DNA of 64,000 nucleotides from positions 65,203 to 129,202 of the forward strand of contig NZ_AOIL01000067.1 in NCBI RefSeq assembly GCF_000337595.1. The letters run 5' to 3'. Below are positions 43,555-52,040 of this stretch, piece after piece. Below the pieces are notes generated by a model that saw only the letters and a program-made list of their open reading frames with translations, did not search any database and was not told the origin of the DNA. The stretch's first letter is position 1. Each line of letters begins with the position of its first letter. The DNA is from Natrialba taiwanensis DSM 12281. GTDB lineage: Archaea > Halobacteriota > Halobacteria > Halobacteriales > Natrialbaceae. The position numbers were made by a program, and so were the translations under genes.

Positions 43555-44924
43555 GCACCAAGACGCCATCCAAGGCGGATATTCTTCGCCCCATCGGGAC
43601 GTTCTCGAAGAAGTACCTCGCGGTCTACAGCGTTGCAGCACTGGGACTCATCGCCTTCCTCATTGCCTGGGCCTACCAGCTCGAGAAGGGCCTGATCGTC
43701 ACCGGCCTGGGCGACTGGGGTACCGGTGGCGGTGCGACCTGGGGACTGTACATCGGCGCGTTCATCTGGTGGGTCGGCGTCGCACACGGCGGGATCATCC
43801 TGTCTGCGTCCGTTCGACTCCTCGGGATGGACCGGTATATGCCGGTCGCTCGTATCGCGGAGATGACGACGATCGGTGGGCTCTCGGCCGCCGGATTCTA
43901 CATTCTGGTCCACATGGGCCGTCCGGACCGAATGGTCACGAGCGTTCTCGGACACTTCCACATCACGGTTAACAACTCGCCGCTGGTGTGGGACGTGACC
44001 GTCATTACGGCCTACTTCGTGCTGTCGGCGACCTACCTCGGTCTGACGATACGGTACGACGTCAACCGGTTGCGCGACGATCTGCCGGATAAATTCGAGC
44101 CGATCTACAAGATTATCACGTTCGGCTACTCCGAGAAGGAAGACGAAATCATCCAGCGGATGGTCTGGTGGCTCGCAGCGGCTGTCATCATCATGGCCCC
44201 GCTCTTGCTCCACGGCGGCGTCATCCCGTGGCTGTTCTCGCTGCTGCCGGCGATGCCCGCCTGGACCGGTGGCATTCAGGGACCGATGTTCCTGAGCATC
44301 GCGCTGATGTCTGCGATCAGCGGCGTGATGATCATCTCGTATACGTTCCGACGCGTTTACAACTGGGAGCACATCATTACGGACGACATCTTCCGCGGCC
44401 TGCTTCTGTGGCTCGGCTTCTTCACGCTGTTGTTCCTGTGGTTCCAGCTACAGTCCGTTCTCAACGGCGCCTTCCTCGGCCCGCTCAACACGCAACACGC
44501 GGCCGAGGGGAAAATGGCCCACCCGGCCTACCAGGTCGCGATGACGATGATCTTCCTGACGCTCGTGTACATCTTCTTGCAGGCAATCCGTCCCGCCCTG
44601 TTCAGTAAGACGCGAGCGCTCATCGCCAGCTGTGCGATCCTGGCCGGGACGCTGACCGAGAAGATCCTGTTCGTCGTCGAAGGGTTCTTCCCCCCGACGT
44701 TCGACATCTACACCGCAACCCCCGGCACGTACTTCCCGAGCCTGATCGAGATCCTGTCACTCGTCGGAACGGTCTCTCTCGTTGCGCTCCTGTTCCTCAA
44801 CCTCGCCAAGCTCGTCCCCGTGGTCGAGCTCCACGCGATTGAACACTTGACCGGCGACCACGGCCATGAGCATGACCACGAAGAGACAACTAAAACCGAG
44901 ACCGAACCGGAGGTGAAAGCATGA
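43551..44924 (+). CDS. NrfD/ActC-type quinone-reactive membrane subunit
   Basis: A 457-residue protein with about ten transmembrane helices. GLYIGAFIWWVGVAHGGIIL, GMDRYMPVARIAEMTT and LVHMGRPDRM are characteristic of the NrfD/PsrC/ActC family, which binds menaquinone at the outer face without haem. The C-terminus is a His/Glu-rich tail (GDHGHEHDHEETTKTE). Start overlaps the FeS gene by four bases and its end overlaps the next gene by four, so the three are a tight operon. Confidence 0.9.
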   Translation: MSTKTPSKADILRPIGTFSKKYLAVYSVAALGLIAFLIAWAYQLEKGLIVTGLGDWGTGGGATWGLYIGAFIWWVGVAHGGIILSASVRLLGMDRYMPVARIAEMTTIGGLSAAGFYILVHMGRPDRMVTSVLGHFHITVNNSPLVWDVTVITAYFVLSATYLGLTIRYDVNRLRDDLPDKFEPIYKIITFGYSEKEDEIIQRMVWWLAAAVIIMAPLLLHGGVIPWLFSLLPAMPAWTGGIQGPMFLSIALMSAISGVMIISYTFRRVYNWEHIITDDIFRGLLLWLGFFTLLFLWFQLQSVLNGAFLGPLNTQHAAEGKMAHPAYQVAMTMIFLTLVYIFLQAIRPALFSKTRALIASCAILAGTLTEKILFVVEGFFPPTFDIYTATPGTYFPSLIEILSLVGTVSLVALLFLNLAKLVPVVELHAIEHLTGDHGHEHDHEETTKTETEPEVKA

Positions 44925-45235
44925 GCCTCATTCCAACACTGATGACTGCCCTCTCGACCGTTCTGTACCACAACTACGACGGTACCGAGGGCTTCACCGG
45001 CTTCGCCAACGAAGGGACCTGGGTCATCTTCGCCATTATCCTGGTTCCCGTCTATATCATGCTCATCGCCTGGTTCGTCGGGAAGCCGCGCGATACGAAG
45101 ACCGGACTGCTCGGCGTGACCTATCTCGTCGGGTTGACCACATCGATGTGGGTCGGCATGTTCTTCATTACCATGCTTATCGGCATCCTCTTCTACGGCG
45201 GTATGCCCGAACCGATCACCGCTCCCGGCCCGTAA
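44921..45235 (+). CDS. Small membrane subunit of the FeS/NrfD complex
   Basis: A 104-residue protein with two or three helices (WVIFAIILVPVYIMLIAWFV, TTSMWVGMFFITMLIGILFY) separated by a basic GKPRDTKTG turn. No recognised family. Its coupling to the NrfD gene (ATGA overlap) suggests it is a structural subunit of the same complex. Confidence 0.75.
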   Translation: MSLIPTLMTALSTVLYHNYDGTEGFTGFANEGTWVIFAIILVPVYIMLIAWFVGKPRDTKTGLLGVTYLVGLTTSMWVGMFFITMLIGILFYGGMPEPITAPGP

Positions 45236-45598
45236 CGGAGCCCGTTCACCGACGAGTTCGGTTTGATTTTCCGGTTTTTCTCCGTCGATACGCACGCGAG
45301 TTCGTCTCGAGTGGAACTCGGAGCGATCAACGTTCATCGCCCATCGTCCATCGTCGTCCGTCGACCGTCCAGTCCGGTCGTCCGGGTATCGTATCGGTTC
45401 TGTCTGTTCCCTCTGTTCTAGTCCGTTCTGTTCTCGTTCAACCGTTTGTCTCCGCACTTTCCGCTTTCCGAGTTCAGGTCCCGAATCTATTCGATGATCG
45501 GCACGCGATGGGGCTCCGTACATCGATCGATGGGTCACCCTGAACCATCACACGTATCCCGCTCGACGCCCTCCAATTGACTAACAGACACAGACAGT
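45236..45598. other. Intergenic stretch after the FeS/NrfD operon
   Basis: A 363-base gap. Near its start, TTTTCCGGTTTTT (45267-45279) is T-rich and may terminate the operon transcript. The middle is built of CCGTCC/CATCGTC-like near-repeats with no coding character. No gene is evident; the promoter of the Mrp-type gene should lie in its last 60 bases. Confidence 0.5.
45267..45279 (+). terminator. T-rich probable terminator
   Basis: TTTTCCGGTTTTT lies 32 bases after the stop codon of the small membrane-subunit gene. Runs of T on the coding strand are the usual archaeal termination signal. Confidence 0.45.
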
Positions 45599-46690
45599 AT
45601 GAGTATCACAGAACACGAACTCAAGATCAAACTCGAGGGGATCGAAGACCCGGACATCGGCGAGGACATCATTTCGCTGGGACTCGTCAATGACGTTCGG
45701 ATCGAGGACGAAACGGCCCGTATCTCGCTCGCGTTTAACGCGCCGTACGCGCCCTCCGAGATGGAACTGGGGAACCAGATCCGCGAAATCTGTGACGAGG
45801 CCGGACTTGAGGTGGACCTGCGGGCCCACGTCGGCGAGGAACACGGGTTCGACGACGAGGTTCTCCCCCGCGTGCGCAACGTCATCGCGGTCGCCTCCGG
45901 GAAGGGTGGCGTCGGAAAGACGACGGTCGCAGCGAATCTCGCGGCCGGCCTCGAAAAGCGCGGTGCGATGGTTGGCATCCTCGACGCCGACATTCACGGG
46001 CCGAACATCCCGAAGATTCTGCCGGTCGAGAGCGAACCCGGCGTCACGCCGAGCGAGGACATCGTGCCGCCCCGTTCCGACGGCGTGCGCGTCATCAGTA
46101 TGGGTTTCATGACGGAGGAAGACGACGACCCGGCGATCCTTCGCGGCCCGATGGTCAACAAGTTCATGATGAAGTTCCTGGAGGGCGTCGAATGGGGTCG
46201 CCTCGACTACCTCATCGTCGACCTGCCGCCGGGGACCGGCGACGCGACGCTCAACCTGCTCCAGTCGATGCCGGTGACGGGATCGGTCGTCGTCACGACG
46301 CCCCAGGAGATGGCCTTAGAGGACACTCGAAAGGGAATCCAGATGTTCAACAAGCACGACACCCCTGTCCTGGGCGTCGTCGAGAACATGAGTTCGTTCG
46401 TCTGCCCGAGCTGTGGCGACCAGCACGGCCTGTTCGGCACCGACGGCGCGAACTCGATCGTCGAGAAGTACGACGTGCCGCTGATGGGTCAGATCCCGAT
46501 CCACCCCGACTTCGGTGCGGAGGGTAGCGAGGGCGCGCTCGTCAAGGACGACGAGAGTCCGGTTCAGGAATCCGTCGAAGAAGTCGTCGGCGAGATCGCA
46601 GACCGGATCGGCGAGACGAACCGCCGGACCGTCAACGAGCACACCTCTGACGAACCCGACGACCGGTTGCCGACCGAAGTCGAAGACTGA
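45599..46690 (+). CDS. Mrp/NBP35-family FeS cluster carrier ATPase
   Basis: A 363-residue ParA-like ATPase. Residues 1-85 are a MIP18/DUF59 domain (ELKIKLEGIEDPDIGEDIIS), then the deviant Walker A ASGKGGVGKTTVAANLA, the IVDLPPGTGDATL motif, and the cluster-binding CPSCGDQHGLFG (CxxC). Such proteins deliver [4Fe-4S] clusters. It follows the FeS/NrfD operon on the same strand after a 363-base gap, so co-function is possible but not coupling. Confidence 0.9.
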   Translation: MSITEHELKIKLEGIEDPDIGEDIISLGLVNDVRIEDETARISLAFNAPYAPSEMELGNQIREICDEAGLEVDLRAHVGEEHGFDDEVLPRVRNVIAVASGKGGVGKTTVAANLAAGLEKRGAMVGILDADIHGPNIPKILPVESEPGVTPSEDIVPPRSDGVRVISMGFMTEEDDDPAILRGPMVNKFMMKFLEGVEWGRLDYLIVDLPPGTGDATLNLLQSMPVTGSVVVTTPQEMALEDTRKGIQMFNKHDTPVLGVVENMSSFVCPSCGDQHGLFGTDGANSIVEKYDVPLMGQIPIHPDFGAEGSEGALVKDDESPVQESVEEVVGEIADRIGETNRRTVNEHTSDEPDDRLPTEVED

Positions 46691-46749
46691 CGGCGGTGTC
46701 GCTCCGTCCGTAGCGCTTTATCTGCCTCGAGTGTGAACTACTCGGGTAC

Positions 46750-47085
46750 ATGTCCACCCCACTCGACAGTTACGACGACGTCGTCACCGACCTCGACCCG
46801 GAACCAGGCGACCTCGAAACGGCCGAACTCGTCGTCAGCGACGACGCGCTCGTCAAGGCCTTCGCACTCGGGCCCGGCGCTGAACTCGATGCGCACGAAC
46901 ACGGGACGAGTACGAACGTCTTTCACGTTCTCGAGGGAACGGTAACAGTCGTGCAAGGTAACGAGCAGGAACCGGTCGAAGCGCCGGGTGTCGTCCACCA
47001 CGAACGGGGCGTCGCTCACGGTGCGAAAAACGAGACCGACGAGACGGTGATCTTCACCGCGAGTCTGTGTCCGATGCCGTCCTGA
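46750..47085 (+). CDS. Cupin-domain protein
   Basis: A 111-residue single-domain cupin. The metal-binding motif is partly visible as LDAHEHGTSTNVFHVLEGTV and the second half as VVHHERGVAHGAKNETDET, with His ligands at the expected places. Function unknown; small cupins range from isomerases to sensors. Confidence 0.85.
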   Translation: MSTPLDSYDDVVTDLDPEPGDLETAELVVSDDALVKAFALGPGAELDAHEHGTSTNVFHVLEGTVTVVQGNEQEPVEAPGVVHHERGVAHGAKNETDETVIFTASLCPMPS

Positions 47086-47124
47086 AATCCTGCGGCCCGC
47101 ACCCTGATACAGACGGGAGCCGAT

Positions 47125-48225
47125 TTAGTCGTCCAGCAGCGACTCGACGTACCTCGTCACGTGGTCGTCCATCCGTCGCTTATATCCCGACTGCCGGGCC
47201 AGCCGATCGAGTTCACGAGCGACGAGGCTGCCGTACTGGACCGCTTTCTTGTCCCGCTCGGCGATTTCCGTCGGGAGGTAGTCAGCCGCGACCGCCCGGA
47301 ATCCGCGCTTTCGCGTCTCCTCGTCCGCAAGGAGTTCGTCGGGGAGCCAAAGTGCCGCACTGACCACGTCGTCGTGGAGCAAGGGCGCGACGGGTTCGAG
47401 CCCGGTCGCCTCGATGGCGCGAACGTCGCGTGGAAGCTGATCGGGAAGGCTCAGAATCTGTTCGCGGACGGCCCCGCGTGTCGTCTCGGCCGCGACGCGG
47501 TGGTCGAGTCTGACCACCTTCTCGTAGCCGCCAAAGAGTTCGTCCGCGCCCTGGCCGACGGCCAGGGCGTCGAACCCGTCGGCGGCGACGCGCTCGCCGA
47601 CCAGGTAGAGCGGGAGCGCGATCTGGATGTCCATCGCGTTCGTGCGGCCGGTGGCGCGTGCGACCGCGGGGACCGCGCGTTCGAGGTCGGTCGGGTCGAG
47701 TTCGACGACGGTCAAATCGCGATCCATCGCGTCTGCGGCGCTGCGGGCGGCGGCGATGTCGTGGCTGTCGGGGAAGCCGACGACGTAAAGCGGGGCGTCG
47801 AGGAGTTCGGCGACGAGCGCGGAGTCGACGCCGCCGGAGAAGGCGACGGCGACGCTGGTGGTGTCGGTTCTGAACTCGTCGGCCGCGGATCGGATGGCGG
47901 CGTCGAGTTCGTCGAGTGCACGCTCGCGGTCGGCGATCGGATCGGGGTCCGGAAGCGTCCAGCGCCGTTCGGGCGTCGAATCGTCGGGGCCGGCGACGGC
48001 ACCGGCGGGGAACTGGACGGGGTCGTCGAGTTCAGCTGGGTCGAAGACCCACACGTCGGTCGGGTCGCGGTCGGCCTCGACGAACAGCGGGACGCGTCCG
48101 AGGGCGTCGCGGACGAGTTCGCCGTCGAGTTCGCCGGCGAAGCCGGCGGTGCCGGGGAGCGGATCGTCGGTTTCGAGCGCCGCGCGAACGGTTTCGGGAT
48201 CGGCCCCGCGGAGTGATCGTGTCAC
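47125..48225 (-). CDS. AsnB-like PP-loop ligase without glutaminase domain
   Basis: A 366-residue protein. The PP-loop SGGVDSALVAELL and the GQGADELFGGYEKVVRLDH segment are those of asparagine synthetase B, but the N-terminal glutaminase with its Cys nucleophile is missing; only a relic-like GELVRDALGRVPLFVEADRD remains. It could use free ammonia or be a different amide or adenylate ligase. The start at 48225 overlaps the PHP gene stop by four bases. Confidence 0.83.
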   Translation of the reverse strand: MTRSLRGADPETVRAALETDDPLPGTAGFAGELDGELVRDALGRVPLFVEADRDPTDVWVFDPAELDDPVQFPAGAVAGPDDSTPERRWTLPDPDPIADRERALDELDAAIRSAADEFRTDTTSVAVAFSGGVDSALVAELLDAPLYVVGFPDSHDIAAARSAADAMDRDLTVVELDPTDLERAVPAVARATGRTNAMDIQIALPLYLVGERVAADGFDALAVGQGADELFGGYEKVVRLDHRVAAETTRGAVREQILSLPDQLPRDVRAIEATGLEPVAPLLHDDVVSAALWLPDELLADEETRKRGFRAVAADYLPTEIAERDKKAVQYGSLVARELDRLARQSGYKRRMDDHVTRYVESLLDD

Positions 48226-48908
48226 TGGAACAGTCCCATGACGCTATTTCGGACGCGGCGGGAGACGCCGCCGGCGGCCTGGCGGAAACTGATTCGCCAG
48301 GGCGTTCGTTTGCCTTCGACGGAGGTTCGGCCGGCCGCGATGGCGTCGAGGATGGCGTCGACGGACCGTTCGTCGGCGTCGACGCGGGTGACGGCCTGAC
48401 CGACCATCTCGCTGATGTGGGCGTCGCTGCCGGCGGTCATCGGGAGGTTTCGGGAGGCGGCGTAGCGCTCGGCCTGGCGGTTGGCGCGCCCGGTCAGGAG
48501 CCGCGAGTTGTAGACCTCGATGGCGTCGCCCATCGCGAGTTCGTCGCGCGAGATGCGGGCCATGACGCCGTGGCGGGATTCCTGGAAGGGGTGGGGGATC
48601 ACGGCGAGGCCGCCCTGATCATGGATCTCGTCGAGCGTCGTTTCGTAGGAGAGTCCGGGCGGGACGGCTTCGTCCAGGCCGAAGCCCAGGATATGGCCGG
48701 CTTTGCTCGAGATTTCCATCGCTGGGATGCCGACCAGGCCGTACGCGGGGGCGCGGTCGGCGGCCTCGAGACTCGCGTCGATCTCGTCGTGGTCCGTGAC
48801 GGCGATCGCGTCGAGGCCGACGGCTTCGGCCTGTTCCAAGATGAGCTCGACCGGGTCCCGGCCGTCGTACGACAGCGCCGAGTGGGCGTGAAGTTCGACC
48901 GACAGCAC
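48222..48908 (-). CDS. PHP-domain phosphoesterase
   Basis: A 228-residue protein starting with GTG at 48908 (LSVELHAHSALSYDGRDP). The PHP metal motifs HAHSALSYDG, AVTDHDEID, IPAMEISSKAGHIL, VIPHPFQESRHG and MTAGSDAHI are complete, so it should be an active metal-dependent phosphoesterase. An upstream extension of the frame to 48998 is unlikely. It is the first gene of a two-gene operon with the AsnB-like gene and is divergent from purL. Confidence 0.85.
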   Translation of the reverse strand: MLSVELHAHSALSYDGRDPVELILEQAEAVGLDAIAVTDHDEIDASLEAADRAPAYGLVGIPAMEISSKAGHILGFGLDEAVPPGLSYETTLDEIHDQGGLAVIPHPFQESRHGVMARISRDELAMGDAIEVYNSRLLTGRANRQAERYAASRNLPMTAGSDAHISEMVGQAVTRVDADERSVDAILDAIAAGRTSVEGKRTPWRISFRQAAGGVSRRVRNSVMGLFQ

Positions 48909-49043
48909 GCCCGTACGTTTATCTCGCCTGATCAAAAGCGCCTCGGTCCGCCGGGCGGTTCGTAATTCGCTGGCACACGCACAGGTATCCACGATCATGG
49001 ATATGGAAACCCATTTACTCCCCGACTTTCATCACCTAGGTGA

Positions 49044-51257
49044 ATGAGCCTTGCCGATTCGGATCGTGAACTCGTCGTCGAGGAGTTGGGGCGAGAGCCA
49101 TCCCGGGCGGAGGCGGCGCTGTTCGAGAACCTCTGGAGCGAACATTGTGCGTACCGCTCCTCGAGACCGCTGTTGTCGGCGTTCGAGAGCGAGGGCGAAC
49201 GGGTCGTCATCGGCCCGGGCGACGACGCGGCGGTCATCGCACTGCCCGAGCGCGCGGACGACGATGCGGGAGACGGCGCGAACGAGGGAACGGGCGCAAC
49301 CGAAAGCGGAGACGGGTCGCGGACCTGCATCACGATGGGGATCGAGAGCCACAATCATCCCTCCTACGTCGACCCGTTCGACGGCGCGGCGACCGGCGTC
49401 GGCGGCATCGTCCGAGACACCCTCTCGATGGGTGCCTATCCCATCGCACTCGCGGACTCGCTTTACTTCGGCGAGTTCGGTCGCGAGCACTCGCGGTACC
49501 TGCTCGAGGGCGTCGTCGAGGGAATCAGCCACTACGGCAACTGCATTGGCGTCCCGACGGTCGCCGGCAGCGTCGATTTCCACGCCGACTACGAGGGCAA
49601 TCCGCTGGTGAACGTCGCCTGCGTCGGCCTGACGAACGAGGAGCGACTGGTCACCGCCGAGGCCCAGGAACCGGGCAATAAACTCGTGCTCGTCGGCAAC
49701 GCGACCGGCCGCGACGGCCTCGGCGGCGCGAGTTTCGCCAGCGAGGACCTGGCCGAAGACGCCGAAACCGAAGACCGCCCCGCGGTCCAGGTCGGCGACC
49801 CCTACGCCGAGAAACTCCTTATCGAGGCCAACGAACAACTCGTCGACGAGGGCCTGATCGAGTCCGCCCGCGACCTCGGTGCCGCCGGCCTCGGCGGTGC
49901 CTCCAGTGAACTCGTCGCCAAAGGCGGTCTCGGTGCCGAAATTGAACTCGAACGCGTCCACCAGCGCGAGCCGAACATGTCGGCGCTCGAAATCTTGCTC
50001 GCCGAGTCTCAGGAGCGGATGTGCTACGAGGTCGATCCCGAGAACGTCGATCGCGTCCGCGAGATCGCGGAGCGCTTCGATCTCGGTTGCTCGGTTATCG
50101 GCGACGTAACGGACGGAAACTACGTCTGTACCCATCAGGATGAAACCGTCGTCGACGTCGATGCGCACTTCCTCGGCGAGGGCGCGCCGATGAACGACCT
50201 GCCCGCTGCAGAGCCCGCTCAACCGGATACCGACCTGCCCGACGCCGATCTCGAAGACGCCTTCGACGCCGTCGTCTCGAGTCCGAGCACGGCCTCGAAA
50301 CGGTGGGTCTACCGCCAGTACGACCACGAAGTCGGCGTTCGGACGAGCGTCGGCCCGGGCGACGACGCAGCCATAATCGCAATCCGGGAAGCAAACACTG
50401 GCCTCGCCATCTCCTCCGGCGCGGCACCGAACTGGACCGCCGCCGCGCCCTACGAGGGCGCACGCGCAGTCGCACTCGAGAACGCGACGAACATCGCGGC
50501 CACGGGCGCGACGCCGCTCGCCGCCGTCGACTGCCTCAACGGCGGCAACCCGGAGAAATCCGACGTTTACGGCGCGTTCACCGGCATCGTCGACGGTCTC
50601 GCCGACATGTGCGCGACCCTTTCGACGCCCGTCGTCGGCGGCAACGTCTCGTTGTACAACGACTCCGTCGCCGGCCCCATCCCGCCCACGCCGACGCTCG
50701 CGATGGTCGGGACGAAACCAGGCTACGATGCCCCGTCGCTGTCGGTCCAGGCCGCCGACGAAAGCGAGCTCCTCCTCGTCGGCGACCGCGCGCTCGACGG
50801 CGACGATGAGGTGTTCAGCCTCGGCGGCTCGGAGTACCTCGCGCAGTTCGACGGCAGCGATCGGTTCCCCGCGCTGCCGAGCGCGCCGGCCGAACTCGTC
50901 GAGACGCTGGCGGCCGTCGCGGACGACGACGCGACGCTCGCGGTGCACGACGTGAGCCACGGTGGCCTCGCGGTTGCGCTCGCGGAGATGGTGACCGATG
51001 ATGCCGGCCTCGACGTTTCGATTCCGGCGAGCGACCCGCTGGGTGCACTCTTCCACGAACAGCCGGGTCGCGCGCTGATCCAGACCGACTCGCCCGCAGC
51101 GGTCCGAGAGGCATTCGACGGCATCGCCCCGGTCGTTTCCCTCGGCTCCGCGACTGACGACGGTACGCTTACGCTCTCGGTCGGCGACGACCAGGTCACG
51201 ATCGCGGCGGACGAGATCCGGGAGCGACGCGCGACCATCGAGACTGAACTCGCGTAG
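49044..51257 (+). CDS. purL: FGAM synthase subunit PurL
   Basis: ATP-dependent amidation of FGAR in purine synthesis, with PurQ and PurS. The 737-residue protein is the small archaeal/Gram-positive type: N-terminal [50 protein letters not shown], and in the second half GNVSLYNDS and [17 protein letters not shown] palindrome CACCTAGGTG (49033-49042) sits just before the start; its GGTGA could contact 16S rRNA but is too close to the ATG. Confidence 0.95.
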   Translation: MSLADSDRELVVEELGREPSRAEAALFENLWSEHCAYRSSRPLLSAFESEGERVVIGPGDDAAVIALPERADDDAGDGANEGTGATESGDGSRTCITMGIESHNHPSYVDPFDGAATGVGGIVRDTLSMGAYPIALADSLYFGEFGREHSRYLLEGVVEGISHYGNCIGVPTVAGSVDFHADYEGNPLVNVACVGLTNEERLVTAEAQEPGNKLVLVGNATGRDGLGGASFASEDLAEDAETEDRPAVQVGDPYAEKLLIEANEQLVDEGLIESARDLGAAGLGGASSELVAKGGLGAEIELERVHQREPNMSALEILLAESQERMCYEVDPENVDRVREIAERFDLGCSVIGDVTDGNYVCTHQDETVVDVDAHFLGEGAPMNDLPAAEPAQPDTDLPDADLEDAFDAVVSSPSTASKRWVYRQYDHEVGVRTSVGPGDDAAIIAIREANTGLAISSGAAPNWTAAAPYEGARAVALENATNIAATGATPLAAVDCLNGGNPEKSDVYGAFTGIVDGLADMCATLSTPVVGGNVSLYNDSVAGPIPPTPTLAMVGTKPGYDAPSLSVQAADESELLLVGDRALDGDDEVFSLGGSEYLAQFDGSDRFPALPSAPAELVETLAAVADDDATLAVHDVSHGGLAVALAEMVTDDAGLDVSIPASDPLGALFHEQPGRALIQTDSPAAVREAFDGIAPVVSLGSATDDGTLTLSVGDDQVTIAADEIRERRATIETELA

Positions 51258-51362
51258 GGCGACGGGTTCGTCTCGTTCCATCCCGATATGTTGATATATT
51301 TGTAGGGAGACTGCCCTGACGAACCGGTCGTCACCGCGACGACCGCCGGAGGACCCCGTTTC

Positions 51363-51998
51363 ATGGCTACCGACACCCCGACCGTCCTGATCGTCGAGGA
51401 CGAGCCCGATCTTGCAACCCTCTACACCGTCTGGCTCGGCGACGAGTACGAGACGAGAACCGCATCCGACGGCACCGAGGCACTCGACGCGATCGACGCG
51501 GCCGTCGACGTCGTCCTGCTCGACCGTCGGATGCCCACCCTCTCGGGCGATACCGTCCTCGAGACGATCTGCGAGCGTGACCTCGACTGTCGCGTCGCGA
51601 TGGTCACCGCAGTCGAACCGGACTTCGACATCGTCGGCATGGGCTTCGACGACTACCTCGTCAAACCCGTCTCGAAGGACGAACTCCTGCAGGTCGTTGA
51701 CCAACTTCTATTGCGCTCGACCTACGACGATCAACTCCAGCAGTTCTTCTCGCTGGCCTCGAAAAAGGCTCTACTCGACTCCGAGAAGACCGACGCCGAG
51801 TTGCTCGCCAGCCAGGAGTATGCGGCACTCGAGGATCGCCTCGCCGTCTCCCGCGTCCGCATCGATGAGACGATGATCGCCCTCATCGACCAGGACGCCC
51901 ACCGCCAGCTCTGTCGCGAGTTCATGCGCGAGCCAATGGCTGAACTCGCGCACACACAGGGTGAGTGCGAGACAGAGACTGCAAGAGAGCAAGAGTGA
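51363..51998 (+). CDS. Response regulator with HalX domain
   Basis: A 211-residue protein. Residues 7-115 are a receiver domain (LIVEDEPDLATLY, phospho-acceptor Asp about 54 in LLDRRMP, Lys in YLVKPVSKDEL). Residues about 120-190 form the helical HalX domain found in haloarchaeal regulators (LQQFFSLASKKALLDSEKTD). No DNA-binding domain is recognised. It is convergent with the degenerate kinase gene at 52041. Confidence 0.9.
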   Translation: MATDTPTVLIVEDEPDLATLYTVWLGDEYETRTASDGTEALDAIDAAVDVVLLDRRMPTLSGDTVLETICERDLDCRVAMVTAVEPDFDIVGMGFDDYLVKPVSKDELLQVVDQLLLRSTYDDQLQQFFSLASKKALLDSEKTDAELLASQEYAALEDRLAVSRVRIDETMIALIDQDAHRQLCREFMREPMAELAHTQGECETETAREQE

Positions 51999-52040
51999 GC
52001 AATAGGCCGCTTTTTACAGCGCCTACAGAGTCTATAACGC

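Noticed and set aside
49033-49042. CACCTAGGTG palindrome directly before purL as an operator or Shine-Dalgarno site
   Set aside because: It is short, contains a GGTGA that is too close to the ATG to act as a ribosome-binding site, and has no second copy nearby.
49032-51704. An 890-codon open frame on the minus strand opposite purL and the response regulator
   Set aside because: It is antisense to two clear genes. Long antisense frames are expected in GC-rich DNA with strong third-position bias, and the translation shows no domain and a non-protein-like Arg/Val/Gly composition.
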